Origin: Capsulimonadaceae bacterium
GTDB lineage: Bacteria > Armatimonadota > Armatimonadia > Armatimonadales > Capsulimonadaceae
DNA: 64,000 nt
Assembly: GCA_031292625.1 (NCBI GenBank)
Contig: JARLGU010000052.1
Coordinates: 31,204 to 95,203, forward strand
Reading direction: 5' to 3'
In this document: piece by piece, positions 17,069 through 25,704 of the stretch
Layout: each line of letters opens with the position of its first letter
How positions within the stretch are numbered: the first letter of the stretch is position 1
Program-made: the position numbers and the translations under genes
The notes under the pieces: generated by a model
What the model was told of the DNA's origin: nothing
What the model saw: the letters and a program-made list of their open reading frames with translations, nothing else
Databases searched by the model: none

Positions 17069-18855
17069 TGGCTACCGTCGATTATGAAACACACGAGCAT
17101 GATGTTCTCGTTATCGGATCGGGCGGCGCGGGACTGAGAGCCGCGATCGAGGCGTCCGCGAGCGGGCTGAGCGTCGGTCTCGTTTGCAAATCGCTCCTTG
17201 GGAAAGCGCACACCGTGATGGCTGAGGGCGGCGTCGCCGCCGCGATGGGAACCTGCGACCAGGACGATTCGTGGCAGACGCACTTCTACGACACGATGAA
17301 CGGCGGCAAGATGATGAACAGCTGGCGCATGGCCCAGCTACACGCCCAGCAGGCGGCTGATCGCGTTCGCGAACTCCAGGAGTGGGGCGCGTTGTTCGAC
17401 CGGACCCCGAGTGGCGACTTCCTCCAGCGCGACTTCGGCGGTCACCAGTTTCGCCGCTTGTGCCATGTCGGCGATCGCACCGGCCTTGAAATGATCCGCA
17501 CGCTGCAGGATAAGGGCGTACACCTCGGGATCGAAGTCTACATGGAGTGCGCGATAACGCGCCTCCTCAAGGACGGCGATCAGATCGCCGGCGCGTTTGG
17601 CTACTTCCGTCCGGACGGACGTTTTATCGTTTTCCGCGCAAAGGCGATCATCCTCGCCTGCGGCGGCATCGGCCGCTCCTATAAGGTGACATCCAATAGC
17701 TGGGAGTGCACCGGCGACGGTCACGCCCTTGCTTACGAAGCCGGCGCCGAATTGCTCGACATGGAGTTCGTTCAGTTTCACCCGACCGGCATGGTGTGGC
17801 CTCCAGGCGTCGAGGGGCTTCTCGTCACGGAGGCGGTGCGCGGCGAGGGCGGCAAGCTGACGAACAACAAGGGCGAGCGGATTATGTCGAAGTACGATCC
17901 GGACCGCATGGAGCTTTCCACGCGCGACGTCGTCGCCCGCGCGATCTACACGGAAGTCAAGGAAGGTCGCGGCACGCCGCATGGCGGTTGCTACCTGGAC
18001 GTTTCGTACAAGAATCCGGCGACCGTTATTCGCAAGCTGCCCTCGATGTACCATCAGTTCAAAGAGCTCGCGAACGTCGACATCACGAAACAGGCGATGG
18101 AAGTCGGCCCGACGACGCACTATGTGATGGGCGGGGTCCGGGTCAATCCTGACACGCAGCAGAGCCGGGTTCCAGGGTTGTTCGCGGCAGGGGAATGCGC
18201 GGGCGGCATGCACGGCGGAAATCGGCTCGGCGGCAACTCGCTTTCCGATCTGCTCGTCTTCGGCCGTCTTGCTGGGATCGGCGCCGTGGACTTCGTCAAG
18301 GGTCTTAAAAAGCAACCATCGCTGGATCAGGCTCAAGTCGATGATGCGGTCGTCGAAATGACGGCGCCGTTTGAGCGCGAGGGCGCTGAAACGGCCTACG
18401 ACGTTCACGCGGATCTGCAAGTATCGATGCAGCACAATGTGGGCATCTTCCGGACGGAAGCCGATCTGGCGGTGGGCATCGAGAATATCGGCAAACTGAA
18501 CGAGCGGGCGAAAAAGGTGGTCGCCAAGGGTGGACGCGCGTTCAACCCAGGCTGGCATCTCACCCGCGAGTTGAAGAACATGCTGATCGTATCCGAGTCG
18601 ATCGCTTTATCGGCGCAGCAGCGCAAGGAAAGCCGGGCGTCGCACAGCCGGCTCGACTATACGGAGTTCGATCCGGAATGGGCCAAGGTTAATTCCGTGG
18701 TCCACAAGGGACCGGATGGCAAAATGGTGATCGAGGCGGTTGCGAAGGACCCGATGCCCGAGGAACTGACGAAGATCCTCGCGGAGCAAAAAGAGCTGCA
18801 GCCGCAACGTGAGTTGAACAAGAAAGAGCGCCTTGCCAAGGCTGCGAAGGAGTAA
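17068..18855 (+). CDS. sdhA: Succinate dehydrogenase/fumarate reductase flavoprotein subunit
   Basis: A 595-aa flavoprotein. The FAD-binding Rossmann motif VLVIGSGGAGLRAAIEA is at about residue 15; KAHTVMAEGGVAAAMG carries the histidine used for covalent FAD attachment; QFHPTG holds the catalytic region and HYVMGGVRVN and GECAGGMHGGNRLGGNSL complete the fold. It oxidises succinate to fumarate in the TCA cycle (or the reverse). I chose the ATG at 17068, embedded in the sdhC stop, over the in-frame ATG at 17050 because the protein then begins MATVDYETHEHDVLVIG. It is followed by sdhB after 6 bp. Confidence 0.96.
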   Translation: MATVDYETHEHDVLVIGSGGAGLRAAIEASASGLSVGLVCKSLLGKAHTVMAEGGVAAAMGTCDQDDSWQTHFYDTMNGGKMMNSWRMAQLHAQQAADRVRELQEWGALFDRTPSGDFLQRDFGGHQFRRLCHVGDRTGLEMIRTLQDKGVHLGIEVYMECAITRLLKDGDQIAGAFGYFRPDGRFIVFRAKAIILACGGIGRSYKVTSNSWECTGDGHALAYEAGAELLDMEFVQFHPTGMVWPPGVEGLLVTEAVRGEGGKLTNNKGERIMSKYDPDRMELSTRDVVARAIYTEVKEGRGTPHGGCYLDVSYKNPATVIRKLPSMYHQFKELANVDITKQAMEVGPTTHYVMGGVRVNPDTQQSRVPGLFAAGECAGGMHGGNRLGGNSLSDLLVFGRLAGIGAVDFVKGLKKQPSLDQAQVDDAVVEMTAPFEREGAETAYDVHADLQVSMQHNVGIFRTEADLAVGIENIGKLNERAKKVVAKGGRAFNPGWHLTRELKNMLIVSESIALSAQQRKESRASHSRLDYTEFDPEWAKVNSVVHKGPDGKMVIEAVAKDPMPEELTKILAEQKELQPQRELNKKERLAKAAKE

Positions 18856-18861
18856 TCGCAA

Positions 18862-19596
18862 ATGCCAGAAGTGAATTTTAAAGTCTTTCGCGGCAACAGC
18901 GAGGGCGGAGAAGAGGTCGACTACAAAGTCGAGGTGACGGAAGGCATGGTCGTTCTCGACGCCATGTTCCAGATCCAGCAAACCAAGGCGCCGGATCTCG
19001 CGATCCGCTGGAACTGCAAGGCGGCTAAGTGCGGCTCGTGTTCGGCGGAAATCAACGGCAAGCCGTCTTTAATGTGCAAGACGCGGCTGGATACGCTAGA
19101 CCCGAGCAAGCCGGTTACGGTTCGCCCGATGCGCGCGTTCCCGATCATTAAGGATCTGGTAACCGACGTGTCGTTTAACTATCGCGTCAACAAGACGATC
19201 CCGCCGTTCAAGCCGAAACCCGGGACCGACTGGAAGATGCTGCAGGAGGACGTGGACAGGGCGCAGGAGTTCCGCAAGTGTATCGAGTGCTTCCTTTGTC
19301 AGGATACGTGCCACGTTCTGCGCGATCACGCCAAGCACGAGCAGTTCGGCGGTCCGCGATGGCTGATCCGGGCGGCGAGCCTGGAGATGCATCCGTTGGA
19401 CGTGGAAGACCGCATCCCGATGATCCGGGAGAAACTGGGCATCGGCTTCTGCAACATTACGAAATGCTGCACCGAGGTCTGCCCGGAAGAGATCCACATT
19501 ACCGACAACGCGATCATCCCATTGAAAGAGCGCGTCGTCGACCGGTACTACGACCCGATCGGCAAGCTGATCCGGATCTTCACGGGAAACAAGTAG
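18862..19596 (+). CDS. sdhB: Succinate dehydrogenase/fumarate reductase iron-sulfur subunit
   Basis: A 244-aa iron-sulfur protein. The N-terminal ferredoxin-like domain holds CKAAKCGSCS and a distal cysteine (LMCKT) for the 2Fe-2S cluster. The C-terminal domain has CIECFLCQDTC and CNITKCCTEVCP for the 4Fe-4S and 3Fe-4S centres. It relays electrons from SdhA to the membrane anchor. An AAGGAG site overlaps the sdhA stop. A strong intrinsic terminator 27 bp downstream ends the operon. Confidence 0.96.
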   Translation: MPEVNFKVFRGNSEGGEEVDYKVEVTEGMVVLDAMFQIQQTKAPDLAIRWNCKAAKCGSCSAEINGKPSLMCKTRLDTLDPSKPVTVRPMRAFPIIKDLVTDVSFNYRVNKTIPPFKPKPGTDWKMLQEDVDRAQEFRKCIECFLCQDTCHVLRDHAKHEQFGGPRWLIRAASLEMHPLDVEDRIPMIREKLGIGFCNITKCCTEVCPEEIHITDNAIIPLKERVVDRYYDPIGKLIRIFTGNK

Positions 19597-19622
19597 GCGC
19601 GTCCGGGACGCCATGATCGAGT

Positions 19623-19654
19623 GGGGCTCTTCGCAAGAGGAGCCCCTTATTTTT
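19623..19654 (+). terminator. Rho-independent terminator of sdhCAB
   Basis: GGGGCTC pairs with GAGCCCC around a short loop that can extend the stem (CTCTT/AAGAG), followed by TTATTTTT. It is a textbook intrinsic terminator. Confidence 0.88.
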
Positions 19655-19730
19655 GGACGCAGGGTAATTCATCTGCCTGCTTGCGAGAGTCGTTTCCTCC
19701 CTTGAAGCGTTTGTCATTGATCGAGGCGCC

Positions 19731-19937
19731 GAGAACATGTTTCCAGACGGCTCGTGCCGCCGGGGCAGTTTATTGCCCGCGCCTCGTTCACGGCGGTGAT
19801 TTACGATGCCTCGTCGACACGCGTACGGCCTTTTGCCGCCATCGTCCGATCTCAGCGCACATCGTGAAGCTGTGAAACCGCTGTAATGGCCCTTTTCAAA
19901 AACGGCCACGGCGGCCGCAGAAACCGTCTTACAAGGC
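19731..19937 (-). repeat. Dispersed intergenic repeat, copy A
   Basis: The minus strand of this interval aligns with 56403-56608 on the plus strand at about 80 % identity by hand, with only short compensating gaps and a gap-free 139-bp core. Long identical blocks include GCCTTGTAAGACGG, CGGCCGCCGTGGCCGTTTTT and GCCGTACGCGTGTCGACG. A reading frame is shared on the strand opposite the alignment direction (residues VDTRTAFC and TARAAGA are common), but copy A has a stop inside it. It lies between the sdhB terminator and the GT39 gene. No transposase is nearby. Confidence 0.85.
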
Positions 19938-20165
19938 GTCTCGATTATTACACCCCCTCTTATTAGCGTTGTGGCTGCTATGCGTATATCATTTCGTGGA
20001 GATAATCGTTATCAACAACGATTGCACCCGCCATTGGAAGTATAATCATTGCCACGAACAGGATTTTCGTGCCGGCAAGATGGAGGGTCATTCCGCAAAT
20101 CGCGGCTATTCGACTCCGCACGTCCTCATGCTCTCTGCTCGACCGTCTGCGCTTTGGGGTTAACC

Positions 20166-21644
20166 ATGACGCTCTCACAGGCCGCTCCAATTGAGGATTT
20201 AGCATCTCGGGAGAAGTGTGGGCTTTCCGAGGACCTTGCGCGCGGTTTTCTGCTCGTACTCCTTGCCTTTGCCGCATCGCTTCCGCTTCTTATGAAGCTT
20301 CCCGCGCCATTCATCGATGAACCTGGTTTCATCGACCCCGTCGTTACGCTTTTACGGCATGGCTACCTGGGAACGGATTTGTACAACGGTTATGCGCTCG
20401 GGATGGAAAAGCACGTCTATTGGCAGCCGCCGCTGTATTTCCTGGCGCTCGCGGCCTGGTTTCGAGTGTTCGGTATCGGTCTCGCGCAAGCTCGCGCGTT
20501 TTCGCTGATCTGCTCGGTGGGAACCGTATTGCTTGTTTACGCGCTTTCGAGGCGCTGGGCGACTGCCAATCAAGCATTTTGTGCGTCCGCTCTCTGCGTC
20601 GTTTCTGTTTGGTTTCAATTCGACGCATCCGTTGCCAGGATGGATTCGCTGTGCATCTTTTTGACGTTTGCCAGCGTATTGGCGTATTTGCGCGCCATTG
20701 ATCGATCGGGGAAAAGATGGTACGGCGTGAGCGGATTGCTGGCCGGATTGGCCGTCCTTACGCATCCGCTTGGCGTCGTTGCGCTGGTGGTTGTAGTGAC
20801 GCACTTCTTGTTCGTACGTAGGGATGTCCTCAGGCGCTCGGGAGAATTCGGCGCGTTCGTTGCATGTTTCGCGATATGCGTCGTTGCCTGGACGGTGTAT
20901 ATTCTGCAGGGTCCGGAGGCGTTCTGGATACAGATGCACGCGCAGTTCCTGCGTAAGGAACATCCGGAAATGCCGTGGTGGTGGCAGCTCTGGCTCCTGA
21001 GAAAGCATCCCGCCACAATATTGCTTGCGCTCGGCGCCTGTCTATGGCTGATCTTCGGCGGGTGGCGCAGAACGAATTGCGCGATTCTAGCGATCGCGGT
21101 CATGGCGGCATTTGTTTGCGCTTTGGGCGGGCGTGAGCAGACGTATCCATTCTATTACTTCTCCTGGGCATGTGTCGCAATCGCGGTACTGCTCAAGCAC
21201 TATCAGGGAAGACGGATCGTTCTGATAGGGTGCTTGGCGTTGGCGATTTCAAACGAACTGGCGGGGCTTGGATACAACGTTTGGCGGTGTCGGCATCGAG
21301 ACTATTCGGCGCTGTCGCGAACTCTTCGGGCCGCGATTCCGGCAGGCAAGAGCGTTTACATTGGTCTAGCCGATGTTTCGCCCTACTTTGCGTTGCGCGA
21401 TAGAAACCCGATGCGCGCCGAAATCCCGGTCCCGCTCTCGAAGCCCAATGCACATGGCGTGGTGGCTTCTCAATGCGACTACATCGTGGACTCGCGGCCC
21501 GAGTTCGAGCGGCCTGACATTGTTGCGCTCATATCGAGCGCCAAGCCAATCGCGCGAGTCGATCAGGGCGATGGCTATCGGATCGTTGTGTTCGATCGAC
21601 GCGCTTCTGCCTCGCGGATGAGTGATGCGGGGCAGGAACGATAG
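20166..21644 (+). CDS. GT39/ArnT-like membrane glycosyltransferase
   Basis: A 492-aa polytopic GT-C protein. After a short cytoplasmic N-terminus the first helix (GFLLVLLAFAASLPLLMKL) is followed by the periplasmic loop PAPFIDEPGFIDPV, whose acidic pair is the catalytic signature of the PMT/ArnT clan. About ten further helices follow, then a soluble C-terminal domain. It would move a sugar from a polyprenyl-phosphate carrier to a lipid or protein on the outer face. I chose ATG 20166 because upstream in-frame residues look non-coding. No partner gene reveals the substrate. It is convergent with the MscS gene, 15 bp apart. Confidence 0.75.
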   Translation: MTLSQAAPIEDLASREKCGLSEDLARGFLLVLLAFAASLPLLMKLPAPFIDEPGFIDPVVTLLRHGYLGTDLYNGYALGMEKHVYWQPPLYFLALAAWFRVFGIGLAQARAFSLICSVGTVLLVYALSRRWATANQAFCASALCVVSVWFQFDASVARMDSLCIFLTFASVLAYLRAIDRSGKRWYGVSGLLAGLAVLTHPLGVVALVVVVTHFLFVRRDVLRRSGEFGAFVACFAICVVAWTVYILQGPEAFWIQMHAQFLRKEHPEMPWWWQLWLLRKHPATILLALGACLWLIFGGWRRTNCAILAIAVMAAFVCALGGREQTYPFYYFSWACVAIAVLLKHYQGRRIVLIGCLALAISNELAGLGYNVWRCRHRDYSALSRTLRAAIPAGKSVYIGLADVSPYFALRDRNPMRAEIPVPLSKPNAHGVVASQCDYIVDSRPEFERPDIVALISSAKPIARVDQGDGYRIVVFDRRASASRMSDAGQER

Positions 21645-21659
21645 TGTGAGCGGCCACGG

Positions 21660-23243
21660 TCATACTGGCGGCTCCGTTGGCGCCGGCTTGCTCGTGCCGA
21701 CGCCTATGGAGGAGAGCGCTTGCTCCGTTTCGTCGCCGTCGCCAGTTTCCTGGGGGAGCATATTATGGTGCACAACGGACTGCGGGAACGGAATCTCTAT
21801 GCCGGCGGCGTCGAACGCCTCCTTGAGGCGCAGGCGTAGTTCGCGGCCGATTGCCCACTGATCGCCAGGAGCCGTTCGGATCGCCATTCGCACGGTGATG
21901 TCGGAATCGTTGTAGGATTCGACGCCGAGCATTTGCGGAGGAGCGAGGATCTGGTGGGGATAATCGTCTTTCAGCTTGTTTGCAACGTCGACCATCAAGG
22001 CCATCGTCGATCGAAGATCGCTGTTGTACGCAATGCCGACGCGGAAATCCACTTGCGCCCACCGCGCCGTATGGTTTGCCACGAGCTCAATGCTCCGGTT
22101 CGGAAACGTAATCAGCCGTCCCTGGCTATCGCGGATTTGCGTAACGCGAAGATTAAGTTTCTCCACCGTGCCGCTATAGGCGCCGACTTCGATAAAGTCG
22201 CCCACTCCGAAGCGATCGTCGATCAGGATGTTGACGCCTGATACAAGATCCTTCATCGTATCCTGCGCCGCAAGGCCAATGATGACGCCGAGTAACCCCG
22301 CGGATGTCAGAAACGCGGAAAGATTGACTCCGATCCAGCTCAGCGCGACGACAACCGCAACGATCCAAATGACGGTGACGCCGGTGATGCGCGCGACCGT
22401 TCCGAGCGTGGAGCGCCGCTGCAGCGTTCGCTCCGTTCGCTCTTCCGGCGAGAGCGTGTCCGTAACCGGCGGGAAAACGATGTGCAACACAAGGCGTAGA
22501 AACCAGGCGAGTATAGACGCCGCGAGGGCGACGACAACGCAGATGCTGTACGGCCGCAGAACGCCGGATTCGATAATCTCGTGGACGACCTGAGTTTGCG
22601 GAAACATCTGAGTTATCACGTAAAGTGCGATCAACCAGACGAATACCTGCGACACCCAGCTCGGGTGCTCTTTCAGCCGGCGCGTAAGCATCCAGATCAG
22701 GAGATTCACCAGTAGGGCGACGATGACTACGACCCCGGCTCGCTTAGCCTGATCGCGCACAAATCCGGGGCTGCGCTCGCGACGCGCCCGGTACAGCGTC
22801 TTCGCAATCTGGTCGGACCATTCCGCAGCGACCGCGGGGACGGTCTCGCCGGAGGCGGTGGCATCAAGATCGGTTACGGCAAGCAGGATCTTGCCGTTTA
22901 GGAGGATGCAAACTTCCCTGTCAACAGAACGCGCCGCGATATCCGGAGGCGTTTGAGTCGCGGCAACAACCGGAATCGCCTTCTCCAGCCGCAGGTCGAT
23001 AAGCTCGGCTCGATCCTGCGCTTCGGCCTGCGATGCTGCGAAGACGGTGAAGAGAGATCTGCCGTTGACGACGACCGGCGCGCCGTGCGCGGAGGACGTC
23101 GAAGCTGTGGGCTCGGCCGATCCCGGCAGCCCCGGGATCTGTGCGAATAAAGGAAGCTGTTGAGCGACGACGCCGGATGTCGACGCAAGGAAAATGGCCG
23201 CTGCGAAAACAAATGTTCCTGCCGAAATCTTCCGTATCAACAT
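21660..23243 (-). CDS. MscS-family mechanosensitive channel with extended N-terminal domain
   Basis: A 527-aa protein with a signal peptide (MLIRKISAGTFVFAAAIFLA, cleavage near VVAQ), a periplasmic domain of about 150 residues, three to four transmembrane helices and the MscS core. The pore helix region reads SAFLTSAGLLGVIIGLAAQDTMKDLVSGV, followed by the beta domain (DDRFGVGDFIEVGAYSGTVEKLNLRVTQI, TFPNRSIELVANHT) and the C-terminal alpha/beta domain. It releases solutes on hypo-osmotic shock. The periplasmic extension places it among the larger YnaI/MSL-like proteins. It starts at ATG 23243 with a GAGGGAA site further upstream than usual. Confidence 0.92.
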   Translation of the reverse strand: MLIRKISAGTFVFAAAIFLASTSGVVAQQLPLFAQIPGLPGSAEPTASTSSAHGAPVVVNGRSLFTVFAASQAEAQDRAELIDLRLEKAIPVVAATQTPPDIAARSVDREVCILLNGKILLAVTDLDATASGETVPAVAAEWSDQIAKTLYRARRERSPGFVRDQAKRAGVVVIVALLVNLLIWMLTRRLKEHPSWVSQVFVWLIALYVITQMFPQTQVVHEIIESGVLRPYSICVVVALAASILAWFLRLVLHIVFPPVTDTLSPEERTERTLQRRSTLGTVARITGVTVIWIVAVVVALSWIGVNLSAFLTSAGLLGVIIGLAAQDTMKDLVSGVNILIDDRFGVGDFIEVGAYSGTVEKLNLRVTQIRDSQGRLITFPNRSIELVANHTARWAQVDFRVGIAYNSDLRSTMALMVDVANKLKDDYPHQILAPPQMLGVESYNDSDITVRMAIRTAPGDQWAIGRELRLRLKEAFDAAGIEIPFPQSVVHHNMLPQETGDGDETEQALSSIGVGTSKPAPTEPPV

Positions 23244-23534
23244 GCGCTCTTGCTTCCCTCACATTAATCAGTTTTTCGTACGACTGGACGGTAAGAGTAT
23301 ACCTAACAGGGGCGCGACGAACGGGAGGCGCGCGTCCGGACCTGAAAGGGCCGGCCTGTGTTGAGAAAGCCCGTGAACGGGCCTAATCGGTAGACGGCCA
23401 GCATTTTCGTGAGCCGGCAGCCCCATTGATGGGGTTTGACATCTCAGGCCGGTCGTTCACGGCCGGAGACCGCGCCAATATCGGTGACAATCGTTGATAT
23501 GAATAGATGCGATCGCCCCGCATAAGAACGGGAT
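23244..23534. other. Intergenic region with hairpins
   Basis: About 290 bp upstream of the MscS gene. It holds several small hairpins, such as CCCGT/ACGGG near 23370 and CCCCA-TTGA-TGGGG followed by TTT near 23425, and no plausible ORF. No consensus promoter was identified. Confidence 0.4.
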
Positions 23535-23561
23535 AGGCATTGCGCGCAGGGCGCAATGCCT
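23535..23561 (-). terminator. Hairpin after tandem esterase genes
   Basis: AGGCATTGCGC (23535-23545) and GCGCAATGCCT (23551-23561) form an 11-bp perfect stem with a 5-nt loop, beginning 6 bp after the esterase stop. No T-run follows; it is probably a 3'-end hairpin or Rho-assisted terminator. Confidence 0.6.
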
Positions 23562-23566
23562 GAGGC

Positions 23567-24571
23567 TCAGTGCTTGGGGTCGTTACTTGCCGTCACGACT
23601 GAGTCCGCGGGAGGCAGTGTGTGATCGGCAAGGACCTGGACAGCGTCGACGAGCTCTCTGCGCCATTGATCCCAGGAATGCTTGCCGGGATGTGCGCGAA
23701 GGGTACATGGGACTCCGTATTTTGTTAGGCTTGCCACGAGCTCATCTGCTTCGTTTCGGTAAACGTCTCGTTCGCGTGTCCCGTAGCCGATGTAGAAGTA
23801 CGACTTGCGCCATTGCGGATCGGGCTGCAAGTTGACGTACTTCGCGGGGCTTTGCTGCAGGAGTTGCCCCGCGGTGGGATGATAGCCCCATACCGGACGC
23901 GCGTAGCCGGACGGGTCGGCGCTGTAGTAGCCTGAGAGCGATATCGCCGCGCCGAACTGAAGCGGGTGTTGCAACGCAATGTTCACGGCGCCGTATGCGC
24001 CGGTCGACACGCCGCCGATCCATCGGTGACGGGGTTCGCCGTCGGTAACGTACTTGGCATCGACCCAGTGCGGCAGGTCTTCGGATATGAAGTCCAGCAT
24101 TTGCGAGCCGGGGCGGCTGGCCGTAACCGGATTGGTCGCATTAATATACTCGGAATCGCCGAACTCGCCAATTCCCTGTGCATTGGGGAAGACCACGATG
24201 ATCGGCGGAATTTTCTTCTGCACGATGAGTTCGTCGATCTCTTGCGGGGCTCGTCCGTACTTAATCCAGCCCATGTCGCCGAAATCCGGGTAGCCGTGAA
24301 GAAGGTACAGGGTCGGGTACATTCGCGTCGTATTGGCGGGATTGTATCCTGGCGGCGTGTAAACGAAGACCCGCCGGTTTTGCCGCAACGATTCACTATA
24401 GAATGTGTGCGTTTTAAGGCCGCCGCGCAACGTCCACATACGTCCCGTCGCCTTGAGCAGAAAGATCTCGACGTTCTGTCTGACGTAATCGACGTTAAAG
24501 AAGAGGATCACTGACAGGGCGACAAGCGCGACTACGAAAGAGGCAGCCTTCAGGGGAGAGGATTGCTTCAC
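23567..24571 (-). CDS. Membrane-anchored alpha/beta-hydrolase esterase (esterase D/Fes type), copy 1
   Basis: A 334-aa hydrolase with an N-terminal membrane anchor (FVVALVALSVILFF, residues 12-25). The catalytic part starts RRVFVYTPPGYNP and LYLLHGYPDF (oxyanion hole region). The nucleophile is Ser189 in GGVSTGAYG, and the catalytic histidine is in GKHSWDQW. These are the marks of the putative esterase family that includes feruloyl/acetyl-xylan esterases, enterochelin esterase and S-formylglutathione hydrolase. GTG start 24571 overlaps the stop of the upstream paralogue by 4 bp, so the two are co-translated. The substrate lies outside the cytoplasm. The neighbouring divergent mprF suggests, weakly, a lipid ester substrate. 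Confidence 0.85.
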   Translation of the reverse strand: MKQSSPLKAASFVVALVALSVILFFNVDYVRQNVEIFLLKATGRMWTLRGGLKTHTFYSESLRQNRRVFVYTPPGYNPANTTRMYPTLYLLHGYPDFGDMGWIKYGRAPQEIDELIVQKKIPPIIVVFPNAQGIGEFGDSEYINATNPVTASRPGSQMLDFISEDLPHWVDAKYVTDGEPRHRWIGGVSTGAYGAVNIALQHPLQFGAAISLSGYYSADPSGYARPVWGYHPTAGQLLQQSPAKYVNLQPDPQWRKSYFYIGYGTRERDVYRNEADELVASLTKYGVPCTLRAHPGKHSWDQWRRELVDAVQVLADHTLPPADSVVTASNDPKH

Positions 24572-25560
24572 GGAAGAGTCGCCTTTACTTCGTTGGATGT
24601 CACGCTCATCGGCCCGGTGGCTTTAAGGGACTTGTGGTCGTCGCCATTTTTTGGCAGGAGGGCCATCATGCCGTTGACGTACAGTCGATTCCACAATACC
24701 CAGCTGTGCTTGCCTGGGAGGAAATCGGTTTTTTGCGTCACTCCGTGCGCCACGAGCGCGGCCGCCATTTTTCGCGTCTCTTGCAGGTAGTGTGTTTCGT
24801 CGTCGCCGGCGCCAAGGTAGAAATGCATGCCGTTCCAGAGGTCCGAAGCGCGGCTGGTTGTGCCATCGATATAATCAAGAGGGGAGTTCGACCGGATGAA
24901 CGCTTCGTCGTGCCCCATGCAGTGCCGGGCCCATCCTGAACCGTCGTTGGTGTAGTAGCCGCTAATTGCAAGAACCTTGCCGAAAACGTCTGGATGGTGC
25001 AGCGCAATGTTAACCGAGCCATAGCCGCCTTCGGAGACTCCTCCGAGGATTCGCGCTTGCGCAGCCGGGATGGTGCGGAAGCGCTGGTCGGTCCATGCGA
25101 CGACCTCGTAGGTTACGAAGTCCTCGAACAGATCCTGGCCGTCGTATGAGTTGACCCACTCCGAGTCGCCGTGCTTCTCGTCGGTTGCGTTGCCGTCAGG
25201 AGCGACCCAAATCACGGGCGATATCTTGTCCAGTTGGATGAGCTGGTCGGTCAACCTGTCGAATTGGCCATATCCGACAAAATTGGTTGGATTGCCGGGA
25301 GCTCCATGCAGCAGGTAAACTACAGGGTAGTGAACCGACGAATTGGCCGGATCATCATAGCCTGGGGGAGTGTACACCAAAATATGGCGGGCGCCCCAAC
25401 GTTCAGCTGGCTTGGTAATCTTGGAAACGATCCAGTACATGTGGGTTTCGCCTACAACGGAGGATCCGATCATTCCCTGAGCGCTTGCGATCCCCGTGCT
25501 CGCCATGCAGACGCAGACTAACACCCACAATGATGCTATACTTACACCGAACTTTAGCAA
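24568..25560 (-). CDS. Secreted alpha/beta-hydrolase esterase (esterase D/Fes type), copy 2
   Basis: A 330-aa paralogue of the downstream gene, with a cleavable signal peptide (to about ASAQ, residue 28) instead of a membrane anchor. Shared blocks are LVYTPPGYDDPAN, VYLLHGAPGN, DGQDLFEDFVTYEV, nucleophile Ser176 in GGVSEGGYG and histidine in GKHSWVLW. The start is TTG 25560 with AGGAG 8 nt upstream. The tandem arrangement with different export modes suggests duplication and division of labour between soluble and membrane-held forms. The promoter must lie in the 144 bp shared with divergent mprF. Confidence 0.85.
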   Translation of the reverse strand: MLKFGVSIASLWVLVCVCMASTGIASAQGMIGSSVVGETHMYWIVSKITKPAERWGARHILVYTPPGYDDPANSSVHYPVVYLLHGAPGNPTNFVGYGQFDRLTDQLIQLDKISPVIWVAPDGNATDEKHGDSEWVNSYDGQDLFEDFVTYEVVAWTDQRFRTIPAAQARILGGVSEGGYGSVNIALHHPDVFGKVLAISGYYTNDGSGWARHCMGHDEAFIRSNSPLDYIDGTTSRASDLWNGMHFYLGAGDDETHYLQETRKMAAALVAHGVTQKTDFLPGKHSWVLWNRLYVNGMMALLPKNGDDHKSLKATGPMSVTSNEVKATLP

Positions 25561-25704
25561 ATAACTGCTCCTCTCATCTATTCTACAACCTGTTTTCCGT
25601 TATGGATCGTTTCATGCCGCCCGAAGTTTACGTCTCGGGCTCGGTTGCGGGCTGATCCGCCCTTTGACGATCTGTGCGCCGCTGACTGTTGCTGACCGAG
25701 CCGG

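Noticed and set aside
17338..18558. 406-codon minus-strand frame inside sdhA
   Set aside because: Long only because of high G+C; sdhA on the other strand is complete with all catalytic motifs.
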